Below, one piece after another: positions 32,491 through 40,757 of a stretch of 64,000 nucleotides of DNA. Source of the stretch: Hoeflea_A sp965249925 (GTDB lineage: Bacteria; Pseudomonadota; Alphaproteobacteria; Rhizobiales; Rhizobiaceae); the NCBI GenBank assembly GCA_965249925.1, contig OZ252260.1, forward strand, positions 4,278,001 to 4,342,000, in the 5' to 3' direction. Every line of letters begins with the position of its first letter. Within the stretch, counting starts at the first letter, position 1. The notes under the pieces were generated by a model. That model was given only the letters and a program-made list of their open reading frames with translations, did no database searches and had not been told where the DNA came from. The position numbers were made by a program, and so were the translations under genes.

Positions 32491-33305
32491 GGCGCCGATC
32501 CCTGCAGTTCCCGCATCGCTTGCTCGTATTGCTCGGCATTCGGTACCTTGTGGTGCCACACCACCTGGTCGGACATGAATGAGATCCCTTGTCCCTTGTT
32601 GGTGTTTGCGACGACACATTTCGGCTGTCCCGCGACAATGGCCTCGGGCGATAGCGCCTTGCCGATGGCGTCCAGGTCGTGACCATCGATTTCCTCGACG
32701 GCCCAACCGAATGCCTGCAGTTTAGGCGGGAAAGGGGCGACGTCGTTCGTTTCAGTCAGCCGCGCACCCTGCTGCAGCCGGTTGTGGTCGATGATGAGTG
32801 TCAGGTTGTCGAGCTGGAACTGTGCGGCGGCCATGATGGCTTCCCAGTTCGATCCCTCCTGCATCTCCCCATCTCCGGTGATGACGAAGGTCCGCCAGGC
32901 CGCGTTGTCGAGCTTCGCTGCCTTCGCCATGCCGACGGCCACCGGCAGGCCATGACCGAGCGGACCGGTGTTGGTTTCGACTCCGGGAACCTTTGTTCGG
33001 TTCGGATGGCCGTTCAGACGGCTCATCGGTTTCAGGAATGTCGAGATTTCTTCGCGCGGAATGAAACCCTTTTCGGCCAGTACCACGTAAAGGGCATTGG
33101 CCGTATGGCCCTTGCTCAGCACCAGCCGGTCACGATTGGGATCGAGCGGATTCTCCGGATCGACGGACATCACCTGGAAATACAGGACGGTGAGAAGGTC
33201 GATCACTGACATCTCGCCGCCGATATGACCAGCTCCGGCCTCGAACACGGCTTGCAGATCGCGACGCCTGATCCGGTTGGCGATGCTTTCCAGTTCTGAG
33301 CGCAT
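32487..33305 (-). CDS. Transketolase, N-terminal subunit
   Basis: This 272-residue protein supplies the thiamine-diphosphate pyrophosphate-binding half: G-H-I-G-G-E-M-S near the start, R-D-R-L-V-L-S-K-G-H, and the TPP motif G-D-G-E-M-Q-E-G followed about 26 residues later by D-H-N-R. It is the first gene of the minus-strand catabolic unit and is divergent from the Rbs-type permease gene. Together with the C-terminal subunit it forms one active transketolase that transfers a two-carbon unit between sugar phosphates. Confidence 0.93.
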   Translation of the reverse strand: MRSELESIANRIRRRDLQAVFEAGAGHIGGEMSVIDLLTVLYFQVMSVDPENPLDPNRDRLVLSKGHTANALYVVLAEKGFIPREEISTFLKPMSRLNGHPNRTKVPGVETNTGPLGHGLPVAVGMAKAAKLDNAAWRTFVITGDGEMQEGSNWEAIMAAAQFQLDNLTLIIDHNRLQQGARLTETNDVAPFPPKLQAFGWAVEEIDGHDLDAIGKALSPEAIVAGQPKCVVANTNKGQGISFMSDQVVWHHKVPNAEQYEQAMRELQGSAP

Positions 33306-33314
33306 ATGGGCTCC

Positions 33315-33327
33315 TGAATAAATATTC
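33315..33327. promoter_or_regulatory. Candidate operator in the divergent sugar promoter (left copy, palindromic)
   Basis: The sequence TGAATAAATATTC contains a perfect GAATA-AA-TATTC palindrome and lies 10 bp upstream of the transketolase start. Its first 11 bases recur at 33422-33432, close to the other divergent gene. An operator for the SorC-type regulator is the simplest explanation; an AT-rich promoter element is possible. Confidence 0.4.
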
Positions 33328-33421
33328 TATCTAAAGTATTGATGCGCCATTGAGGCATGTCAAGCGGAATAAGACCTTGACGCGCACACAAAACTGGCCC
33401 TATCGTATTTCTGGTCAAGCG

Positions 33422-33432
33422 TGAATAAATAT
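33422..33432. promoter_or_regulatory. Candidate operator in the divergent sugar promoter (right copy)
   Basis: TGAATAAATAT repeats the left copy exactly, 107 bp away, and lies 15 bp before the chosen permease ATG. Its position makes the alternative GTG start at 33421 unlikely. Confidence 0.4.
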
Positions 33433-33447
33433 GCGCTGGAGGAGTGG

Positions 33448-34428
33448 ATGTCGGTGATGACAGACCAGGGGACGCCGAAACGATCCTTGCTTGAGATGTT
33501 TTCTCTCAGGGGCGCGACGGGTCCGCTGATCGGGCTGCTGCTGCTCTGCCTGTTTCTCACTCTGGCCACCGACTCTTTCTTTTCGCTGCGCAACTTCTTG
33601 AACGTTCTCGATCAGATCACCGTGCTGGGGATCATGGCCGTCGGCATGACGTTCGTCATTCTGATCGGCGGCATCGATCTTTCCGTCGGTTCGGTAATGG
33701 CGCTGTCGATGATGGTGCTGGGTTACCTGAACGTCGAGGCTGGCATGCCGATGGCGGTGGCCATCTCGGCGGCGCTGGCGGCCGCCGCCTTTACCGGAAT
33801 CGTTGCCGGGATCATGATCACGCAGTTCAACGTGCCGGCCTTCATCGCCACGCTGGCCATGATGTCGATCGCTCGCGGTCTAGCAAACATGATCACCAAT
33901 GGCTCCCAGGTGATCGGATTTCCCCCCTGGTTCAATCTCGCCGCGATCATCCGCTACGGCGGCTATCTGACGATGACCGTGGCGGTCATGCTGATCGTGT
34001 TCGTGCTGGCGCTGCTGTTCCAGCGCTATCGCTATGGTGGGCGGACGCTGTATGCCATCGGTGGCAATCCGGAGGTGGCGCGCCTGGCGGGTATCAATGT
34101 CAAACGCACCACGGTGCTCGTCTACATGACGTGCAGTCTGCTCGCCGGGTTGTCGGGGATCCTGCTTGCCGCCCGTCTGGATGCCGTTCAGCCGAGCTCC
34201 GGGGTAGCCTACGAACTCGATGCCATCGCCGCGGTCGTTATTGGCGGCACCAGCCTTTCCGGCGGCACCGGCGGTGTCGGCGGTACCATCATCGGCGTCC
34301 TGATCATCGGTGTGCTGCGCAACGGCCTCAATCTTCTCGGCGTATCGCCGTTCCTGCAGCAGGTGGTGATCGGCACGGTCATCGTGCTGGCCGTCGCGGC
34401 GGAGACGCTGAAAAACCGAAGCAAATAA
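33448..34428 (+). CDS. Sugar ABC transporter permease (RbsC-like)
   Basis: This inner-membrane permease of about 326 residues has roughly ten hydrophobic helices and the family signature G-I-D-L-S-V-G-S followed later by A-I-G-G-N-P-E-V-A-R-L-A-G-I, the loop that contacts the ATPase. I chose the ATG at 33448 after GGAGG. It is the first gene of the plus-strand arm of the divergent locus, followed by the binding protein and ATPase, and imports the sugar or alditol processed by the opposite arm. Confidence 0.92.
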   Translation: MSVMTDQGTPKRSLLEMFSLRGATGPLIGLLLLCLFLTLATDSFFSLRNFLNVLDQITVLGIMAVGMTFVILIGGIDLSVGSVMALSMMVLGYLNVEAGMPMAVAISAALAAAAFTGIVAGIMITQFNVPAFIATLAMMSIARGLANMITNGSQVIGFPPWFNLAAIIRYGGYLTMTVAVMLIVFVLALLFQRYRYGGRTLYAIGGNPEVARLAGINVKRTTVLVYMTCSLLAGLSGILLAARLDAVQPSSGVAYELDAIAAVVIGGTSLSGGTGGVGGTIIGVLIIGVLRNGLNLLGVSPFLQQVVIGTVIVLAVAAETLKNRSK

Positions 34429-34539
34429 ACCCGGTGCGGCCAGCCGTGGTCGCGCCCCGTCAATGATGGTCCGAAGTGGTCGGGCTTTCAGGGTCCAAAG
34501 CAACAGAACCGGACCAAGCAAAAGCAAGGAGGAGAATCC

Positions 34540-35475
34540 ATGAAAACAGGGTTGAAAACGATGCTCGCCACGGTGGCAATGGTTGCGCTGGCCGGGCAGG
34601 TTCAGGCCAATGAGGTCAAAAAGATCGGCCTCGCCGTACCCAACCTGCAGGCCGACTTCTTCAACCAGATCAAGCTCGGGGTCGAGGATTATGCCGGCAG
34701 CAAGGGCATTGAGGTGATCGTGCTCGACGCCAAGAACGACACCAACACACAGGTCAGCCAGGTGCAGGACATGATGACTCAGGGTGTCGACGCCTTCATC
34801 TATATCCCCGCCGGTGCGGCTGCAGCCGCTGTGCCGACACGGCTGGCGCGACAGGAAGGAATTCCGGTCATCAACGTGGACCGTACGCCCGAGGGAGAAC
34901 CCGGCGATACCTTCATCGCAGGCGAAAGCGTCGAGTCGGCCTACGCCGTTTGCGATCACATCATCCGCCTGCAGGGCGGAGAAGGCAAAATGGCCATCAT
35001 CCACGGTCAGAAGGGCACGACCCCGGAAGTCGACCGCTTCAAGGGTTGCAAGCGGGCGATCGATGAACACCCGGGCGTCGAACTCGTGGCGCAACAATGG
35101 AGCCAACAGTGGTCGCCGGATGAGGGATTCTCGATCGCCCAGAACATGCTGCAGGCCAATCCTGACATCACGATCATCTTCGGTCAGGCCGACGGCCTCG
35201 CCATGGGTGCCGCAAAGGCGGTGGAAGTGGCCGGCATTGCCGACACCGTGGTCATCGGCGGTTATGACGGCGACGTCGCCGCGCTCGAACTTCTGGCCGA
35301 GTGCAAGGGTCCATTCTGGGTGACCGCGACGCAGAGCACGCAGTTGATGGGCCGCCTGGCGGTCGACTCGGCCCTGGCCGTCGCGGCCGGTGAGAGCGTG
35401 CCGGAACGCCAGATCCCCGATGCCGTGCTCACCACCTGCGCCAATGCCAAGAGGTTCGTGGCCAAGCATCCGTGA
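34540..35475 (+). CDS. Periplasmic sugar-binding protein (RbsB-like)
   Basis: This 311-residue binding protein has a signal peptide (M-K-T-G-L-K-T-M-L-A-T-V-A-M-V-A-L-A, cleavage near Q-A-N) and a type I periplasmic-binding fold that starts K-I-G-L-A-V-P-N-L-Q-A-D-F-F-N-Q and includes V-I-N-V-D-R-T-P near residue 120. The hinge and sugar-binding residues look normal. AAGGAGGAG precedes the ATG. It delivers ligand to the permease and ATPase of the same operon; the ligand is presumably the alditol or sugar handled by the SDR/kinase/transketolase genes. Confidence 0.92.
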   Translation: MKTGLKTMLATVAMVALAGQVQANEVKKIGLAVPNLQADFFNQIKLGVEDYAGSKGIEVIVLDAKNDTNTQVSQVQDMMTQGVDAFIYIPAGAAAAAVPTRLARQEGIPVINVDRTPEGEPGDTFIAGESVESAYAVCDHIIRLQGGEGKMAIIHGQKGTTPEVDRFKGCKRAIDEHPGVELVAQQWSQQWSPDEGFSIAQNMLQANPDITIIFGQADGLAMGAAKAVEVAGIADTVVIGGYDGDVAALELLAECKGPFWVTATQSTQLMGRLAVDSALAVAAGESVPERQIPDAVLTTCANAKRFVAKHP

Positions 35476-35496
35476 CCCCCGGCCCCTCGGTGCGTT

Positions 35497-36990
35497 ATGA
35501 CCACCAACTCGCAGACGCCGATCCTGTCGCTTCGCGGGATTCGCAAATCCTACGGCCCGACGGAGGTTCTTCACGGGATCGATCTGGATGTTCACGCGGG
35601 TGAGGTCGTCGCGCTGCTCGGGGAAAACGGTGCCGGAAAGTCGACACTTTCCGGCATCGTCGCCGGGTCGATAACGCCCTCAGGCGGCGACATGACCTGG
35701 CAGGGTGGATCTTACGCGCCGGCAAACCCGCGCGAGGCGATTGACCTTGGCGTCGGGCTCATTCACCAGGAATTGCGGCTGCTGCCGCATCTGTCGATCG
35801 CCGAGAACGTCTATGTCGGGCGCTACCCGATGAAGTTCGGACGTGTCGACCGGCGCAAGATGATCGCCGATGCCACCCAGCAGCTTCAACGCCTCGGGCT
35901 GGAGATATCCGCCACCCGCCACGTCGAGGGACTGTCGACCGCCAACCAGCAACTGATCGAGATCGCCAAGGCCCTGGCGCTGAATGCCAAGCTGCTGATT
36001 CTGGACGAGCCGACGGCCGCACTTGGCGGAGCCGAGGTTGAACTTCTGTTCGAGCAGGTCAAGAAGCTTCGCGCGCAAGGCGTCGGCATCATCTACATCT
36101 CGCACCGTCTCGAGGAGATCCGGCGCATTGCCGATAGGATCGTTGTCCTGCGCGACGGCGAGAAGGTTCGCGAGTTCGACAAAGCCGACGTGGAAGTGCG
36201 GGCGATCGTGGAAAGCATGGTTGGTCGCAGTCTTGAACGCATGTTCCCGGAAATGCCGGATCCGCGCGACGAGGTGACTTTGGCGGTGGAGAACCTTTCG
36301 TCGTCTGCCGGTGACTTTCGCGACATCAGCTTCCAGGTGAAAAAAGGTGAAATCTTTGGAATTGCCGGTCTGGTCGGCGCCGGCCGGACCGAACTTGTGC
36401 GGGCAATCACCGGCGCGGATCCGGTCGCCTCGGGCCGCGTGACTCTCAACGGTGTCGAGATCACGCCCCGTCATCCGTGGGAGTCGATCGGTCGTGGCAT
36501 CGTGCTGGTCCCGGAGGACCGCAAGGATCAGGGCCTGATTCTCGATCATTCGATTGCCGAGAACATCGGATACTGCAATCGGGAAGCCGTTACCCGTCAT
36601 GGTTTCCTGATCCGACGGTTGCTCCGCAGCTTCGCCGACCACGCCATCAAGCGTTTCGGCGTCAAGGGCCAGGGGCGACAGCGGGCGAGCGAAATGTCCG
36701 GCGGAAACCAGCAGAAGATCGTTCTGGCCAAGTGGCTCGCCCGCGAGCCTGAGGTCGTGGTGATGGATGAACCGACCCGCGGCATCGACGTCGGTGCCAG
36801 ATCGTCGATCTACGACATCATCAAGGGGCTGGCGGAGGACGGTCGCAGCGTCATTGTGGTCAGCTCGGACCTGGAGGAAATCCTCGGTGTGTCAAACCGC
36901 ATTCTGGTCATGGCGAAAGGGCGACAGGCAGGGATATTGGATAGAAAGGAAGCCAACGACGTTTCCGTAATGGAACTGGCTACGATGTGA
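35497..36990 (+). CDS. Sugar ABC transporter ATP-binding protein (RbsA-like)
   Basis: This 497-residue ATPase has two fused nucleotide-binding domains. The first has Walker A G-E-N-G-A-G-K-S, a signature-like L-S-T-A-N-Q-Q and Walker B L-L-I-L-D-E-P-T. The second has a degenerate Walker A (G-L-V-G-A-G-R-T), a good signature M-S-G-G-N-Q-Q and Walker B V-V-V-M-D-E-P-T. This pattern of a degenerate second Walker A is normal for RbsA/XylG/MglA proteins. It follows the binding protein by 21 bp and the SDR follows it by 19 bp. Confidence 0.93.
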   Translation: MTTNSQTPILSLRGIRKSYGPTEVLHGIDLDVHAGEVVALLGENGAGKSTLSGIVAGSITPSGGDMTWQGGSYAPANPREAIDLGVGLIHQELRLLPHLSIAENVYVGRYPMKFGRVDRRKMIADATQQLQRLGLEISATRHVEGLSTANQQLIEIAKALALNAKLLILDEPTAALGGAEVELLFEQVKKLRAQGVGIIYISHRLEEIRRIADRIVVLRDGEKVREFDKADVEVRAIVESMVGRSLERMFPEMPDPRDEVTLAVENLSSSAGDFRDISFQVKKGEIFGIAGLVGAGRTELVRAITGADPVASGRVTLNGVEITPRHPWESIGRGIVLVPEDRKDQGLILDHSIAENIGYCNREAVTRHGFLIRRLLRSFADHAIKRFGVKGQGRQRASEMSGGNQQKIVLAKWLAREPEVVVMDEPTRGIDVGARSSIYDIIKGLAEDGRSVIVVSSDLEEILGVSNRILVMAKGRQAGILDRKEANDVSVMELATM

Positions 36991-37009
36991 TCCGGAAGGA
37001 CAGGATGCA

Positions 37010-37798
37010 ATGACAGACATCACGCTAAACGCCCCCAAATTGTTCGATCTGAGCGGTCGGGTTGCGCTGGTCACCGGCGCCGGCAGCGGAATCGGGCAGC
37101 GCATCGCGCTTGGCCTGGCGCAATGCGGCGCCGACGTGGCCTGTCTCGACCGGCGCACCGATGGCGGGCTGGAGCAGACGGTCGGCCACATCGAAGCGGC
37201 CGGCAGAAATGCGATTTCCATTGCCGCCGACGTTACCTCGAATGCGGCACTGATCGAGGCGGTCAGCCGGACCGAAGCTGAACTCGGGCCGCTCGGGATC
37301 GCCGTCAACGCCGCCGGCATTGCGAATGCCAATCCGGCGCACGAGATGGAGGAAGAGCAGTATCAGACCCTGATGGACATCAACATGAAGGGCATTTTCC
37401 TATCCTGCCAGGCGGAAGCCAACGCGATGCTGCGCCACGGCAAGGGCTCGATCATCAACATTGCCTCGATGTCGGGCAGCATCGTCAACAAGGGCCTCGA
37501 TCAGGTGCATTACAATGCGTCCAAGGCCGGCGTCATTCACATGTCGAAGTCGATGGCCATGGAGTGGGTCGGCCGCGGCATCCGCGTCAACTCAATTAGC
37601 CCCGGATACACCGCGACGCCGATGAACACGCGACCCGAAATGGTCCATCAAACCAAGGAATTCGAGGCTCAGACGCCGATGGGCCGCATGGCATCCGTCG
37701 ACGAAATGGTCGGTCCGGCGATCTTCCTGGCAAGTGATGCCTCATCCTACTGCACCGGGATCGATCTGTTGGTCGATGGCGGCTTTTGTTGCTGGTAG
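37010..37798 (+). CDS. Short-chain dehydrogenase/reductase of the sugar-import operon
   Basis: This 262-residue classical SDR has T-G-A-G-S-G-I-G, N-A-A-G, the catalytic Ser in S-M-S-G-S and Y-N-A-S-K, and ends D-G-G-F. The ATG follows GGAAGGACAGG. Being last in the import operon, it probably performs the first oxidation of the imported polyol (sorbitol, arabinitol or tetritol dehydrogenases are common relatives). It differs clearly from the other SDR of the locus, so two oxidation steps or two stereochemistries may be handled. Confidence 0.9.
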   Translation: MTDITLNAPKLFDLSGRVALVTGAGSGIGQRIALGLAQCGADVACLDRRTDGGLEQTVGHIEAAGRNAISIAADVTSNAALIEAVSRTEAELGPLGIAVNAAGIANANPAHEMEEEQYQTLMDINMKGIFLSCQAEANAMLRHGKGSIINIASMSGSIVNKGLDQVHYNASKAGVIHMSKSMAMEWVGRGIRVNSISPGYTATPMNTRPEMVHQTKEFEAQTPMGRMASVDEMVGPAIFLASDASSYCTGIDLLVDGGFCCW

Positions 37799-38135
37799 CC
37801 GTCTTTGCCGATCGCCGGCAGAGCCGCTAAGGAACGTCAGCAAGAAGCTCCTGAAAGACGCCTGACCGACATGACGCGATTGGCCCGCCGATGTCCTTTG
37901 CAGGCGGTAATGGGACAGTTTTTAGATTGCCGGACAGCGCCTCAAGGTGCGTCCACCTATGACTCTTTTGCACCGGTTCATGCGTATTGCACATGCTGTT
38001 CACAATAGGGATGCGGCCGCAATAATTGCGCGATCCGCTGTCGCTTCCACGCAAATTCTGCGATAGAGCAGCAGGCTTTAGAGGCGCATGGACAAGACAT
38101 CGTTCTGCGCCGCTCGCCGGAAAGGGAGGCTGCAA
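37799..38135. other. 337-bp intergenic region without supported genes
   Basis: Only short, unsupported frames occur between the SDR stop and the aldehyde dehydrogenase ATG. I see no clear terminator or RNA. The last part carries the aldehyde dehydrogenase ribosome-binding site (GGGAGG) and probably its promoter, so that gene may be expressed separately from the sugar operon. Confidence 0.45.
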
Positions 38136-39638
38136 ATGAACGCCGTGGAGTTGTTATCGAAACTCGGACTGACGCAGGATGATGTCGGCGGCGGGACGCT
38201 TCCGGTGACATCGCCGATCGATGGTGCCGAGATCGCCCGGATCAGTGAAACCTCGCCGGCCGACATGGCGGCCGTCATCGACCGCGCACAGCAGGCCTTT
38301 CGGACATGGCGCGATGTGCCGGCGCCGCGCCGCGGTGAATTGGTGCGTCTGCTCGGCGAGGAACTGCGCGCCGCCAAGCAGGACCTCGGCGCCCTGGTGT
38401 CGCTGGAAGCTGGCAAGATCATCTCCGAAGGGCTCGGCGAAGTGCAGGAGATGATCGACATCTGCGACTTCGCTGTCGGTCAGTCACGGCAGCTCTATGG
38501 CCTGACCATCGCTTCGGAGCGGCCGGGGCACCGGATGATGGAAACCTGGCACCCGTTGGGCCCGTGCGCGGTCATCACCGCCTTCAACTTTCCCGTTGCC
38601 GTCTGGTCGTGGAATGCGGCATTGGCGCTGGTGTGCGGCGATCCGGTGATCTGGAAGCCGTCGGAAAAGACGCCGCTCACGGCCATGGCCTGCCTGAAGG
38701 TCTTGGACCGCGCTCTGACGAAGTTCGGCAGCGACGCGCCGCAAGGCTTGGTGCAACTGGTGATCGGCGGCCCTCAGGTCGGCGATGCGCTGGTCACCTC
38801 GCCGAAGGTGCCGATCGTATCGGCCACCGGCTCGACCCGCATGGGCCGGATCGTCGGGCCCAAGGTCGCCGAAAGGTTCGGCCGTTCCATCCTGGAACTC
38901 GGTGGCAACAATGCGATGATCGTCACGCCGACGGCCGACCTGGAGATGGCGGTGCGCGCTATCGTCTTTTCGGCGGTCGGTACCGCCGGCCAGCGCTGCA
39001 CGTCACTGCGCCGCCTGATCGTCCATGAGCGGGTGCGCGAAGACCTGACGGCCCGCCTCGTCAAGGCCTATGCCAGCCTGCCGATCGGCGACCCGCGCGA
39101 GCCCGGCACCCTGGTCGGGCCGCTGATCGACCAGGAAGCGCTCGCTGCGATGCAAAACGCGCTGTCGGCGGCCGAGGCGCAAGGCGGCACGGTGCATGGC
39201 GGTCGGCCGGTGACCGACGGCGTGCCGGATGGCGGAGCCTATGTCGCGCCGGCCATCGTCGAGATGCCGGAGCAGGCGGCCATCGTCTGCGAGGAAACCT
39301 TCGCGCCGATCCTCTACGTCATGCCTTACACCGAGTTCGACGAGGCGATCGCCATGCACAACGGCGTCAAGCAGGGTCTGTCTTCCTGCATCTTCACCAT
39401 GGACATGCGCGAAGCGGAGCGCTTCGTTTCGGATTCAGGATCCGACTGCGGCATCGCCAACGTCAATATCGGCCCTTCGGGCGCCGAAATCGGCGGTGCC
39501 TTCGGTGGCGAAAAGGAAACCGGCGGTGGCCGCGAAAGCGGCTCCGACGCCTGGCGGGGCTACATGCGGCGTCAGACCAACACGATCAACTATTCCGCGG
39601 AGCTGCCTCTGGCGCAGGGTGTGACGTTCGATTTCTAG
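38136..39638 (+). CDS. Aldehyde dehydrogenase (ALDH7 / AASADH-like)
   Basis: This 500-residue NAD(P)-dependent aldehyde dehydrogenase has the catalytic Cys in G-T-A-G-Q-R-C-T-S-L-R-R-L, the general-base Glu in L-E-L-G-G-N-N-A, and the cofactor segments F-N-F-P-V-A-V-W and G-D-P-V-I-W-K-P-S-E-K-T-P. The QRCT..RR context is typical of the ALDH7 (alpha-aminoadipic semialdehyde) group. I chose the ATG at 38136 after GGGAGG over an earlier in-frame ATG. The nearby convergent LacI regulator and the PhyH dioxygenase suggest a small catabolic module for an aldehyde-generating substrate, possibly lysine- or piperidine-derived. Confidence 0.9.
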   Translation: MNAVELLSKLGLTQDDVGGGTLPVTSPIDGAEIARISETSPADMAAVIDRAQQAFRTWRDVPAPRRGELVRLLGEELRAAKQDLGALVSLEAGKIISEGLGEVQEMIDICDFAVGQSRQLYGLTIASERPGHRMMETWHPLGPCAVITAFNFPVAVWSWNAALALVCGDPVIWKPSEKTPLTAMACLKVLDRALTKFGSDAPQGLVQLVIGGPQVGDALVTSPKVPIVSATGSTRMGRIVGPKVAERFGRSILELGGNNAMIVTPTADLEMAVRAIVFSAVGTAGQRCTSLRRLIVHERVREDLTARLVKAYASLPIGDPREPGTLVGPLIDQEALAAMQNALSAAEAQGGTVHGGRPVTDGVPDGGAYVAPAIVEMPEQAAIVCEETFAPILYVMPYTEFDEAIAMHNGVKQGLSSCIFTMDMREAERFVSDSGSDCGIANVNIGPSGAEIGGAFGGEKETGGGRESGSDAWRGYMRRQTNTINYSAELPLAQGVTFDF

Positions 39639-39643
39639 ACTGA

Positions 39644-40666
39644 TCACGCGTCGGCAAGCATCGGTGGAAGCAAGACCCGAAGCGGCGACTGGCGGGGAAA
39701 GTCGGTCGCCGCGATTATTTGGTGATGTGCCATGATCATCCGGCAGGCCGTTCGCACATCCTGTCGCAAATCGTGATCCAGCACCACATTGATGTGACCC
39801 GACCCAAGAAACGCCCGGTTTTCGCTGTCGAAATCATGGGCGATGAAGACTTTCGGCGCGCGACCGGCGCGATCGAAGGCGGCCAGGATCTGTCGGTTGC
39901 TTCCGCCGATCGAGTAGACGGCATCGATTTCGGGTGTCTTTTCGAGAACATTCTGCACCTGCGGCCCGATCGGATCGCCTGACCGGGCACCTTCGACGAG
40001 TTCGGTAAAGCGTGGCCGTTCGAACAGCCTGCGCATATGCTCGCGAAATCCGATTTCCCGATCCTCTTCGCCACGGAAGCGGTTGTTGCGCACCGTTACC
40101 AGCGCATGCGGCGATGGACCCGTCAGCCACTGGTGCATCAGATAGGCGGCCGTCTTGCCGGCCCGGCGATTGTCGAGCCCGACATAGCCGATGCGCGCGG
40201 AGCCCGGGAGGTCGGTCGCCACCGTGATCACCGGGATGCCGGCGCGCATCAGATCGTTCACTTGCGAGGCGATGTGCGGCGCGTCCGGCGCCATCAGGAT
40301 CACCCCGTGGCTGCCGCGCTTGCGGATGCGTGTCAGCGTGTGACCGATCTCGTCTTCGGAAAACAGCAGCCGGATATCGGCGCGCGAGCGAAAGATGACC
40401 GGTTCCAGCAGCGGCATCTCCGCGGCAATGGCCGCATTGAGCGCCCGGCCGAAACTGTCCGGCGCCTCGATGACGAAATCGACAATGAATTTGCGGCCCG
40501 CGGTGGCGATGCTGCGTTCCTGCTCTTCCAGTTCGCGGATCGCATGCTCGACCCTGCGCATTGTCTGCTGGCGGACTCCACCGCGCCGGTTGATAACCCG
40601 GTCGACCGTCGCCGTCCCCAGCCCCGACTGCAGCGCGATGTCCTTGATCAGAAAGCGGTGCGCCAT
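39644..40666 (-). CDS. LacI-family transcriptional regulator
   Basis: This 340-residue regulator begins F-L-I-K-D-I-A-L-Q-S-G-L-G-T-A-T-V-D-R-V-I-N, the LacI/GalR helix-turn-helix, and continues with a periplasmic-binding-like ligand domain (F-V-I-E-A-P-D-S-F, V-D-A-V-Y-S-I-G-G-S-N). Such TorR/RbsR-like regulators with the V-I-N-R-R-G hinge often sense sugars or cyclitols. I chose the ATG at 40666, where the conserved domain starts. It is divergent from the PhyH gene (91 bp apart) and convergent with the ALDH gene (5 bp apart), and probably represses the PhyH gene. Confidence 0.9.
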   Translation of the reverse strand: MAHRFLIKDIALQSGLGTATVDRVINRRGGVRQQTMRRVEHAIRELEEQERSIATAGRKFIVDFVIEAPDSFGRALNAAIAAEMPLLEPVIFRSRADIRLLFSEDEIGHTLTRIRKRGSHGVILMAPDAPHIASQVNDLMRAGIPVITVATDLPGSARIGYVGLDNRRAGKTAAYLMHQWLTGPSPHALVTVRNNRFRGEEDREIGFREHMRRLFERPRFTELVEGARSGDPIGPQVQNVLEKTPEIDAVYSIGGSNRQILAAFDRAGRAPKVFIAHDFDSENRAFLGSGHINVVLDHDLRQDVRTACRMIMAHHQIIAATDFPRQSPLRVLLPPMLADA

Positions 40667-40757
40667 TCTCTCATTTGATTGTTTTTTGATGGATTTCGAC
40701 CTTAGAAGAGGGCGGAGCGGGAGTCTAATCTGCAGGCAATCAACCAGGGAGGCTGCC

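Noticed and set aside
33880..35595. 571-codon minus-strand frame over the permease, binding protein and ATPase genes
   Set aside because: It spans three sense genes and their gaps and is rich in His, Gln and Arg, as expected for antisense of GC-rich coding DNA.
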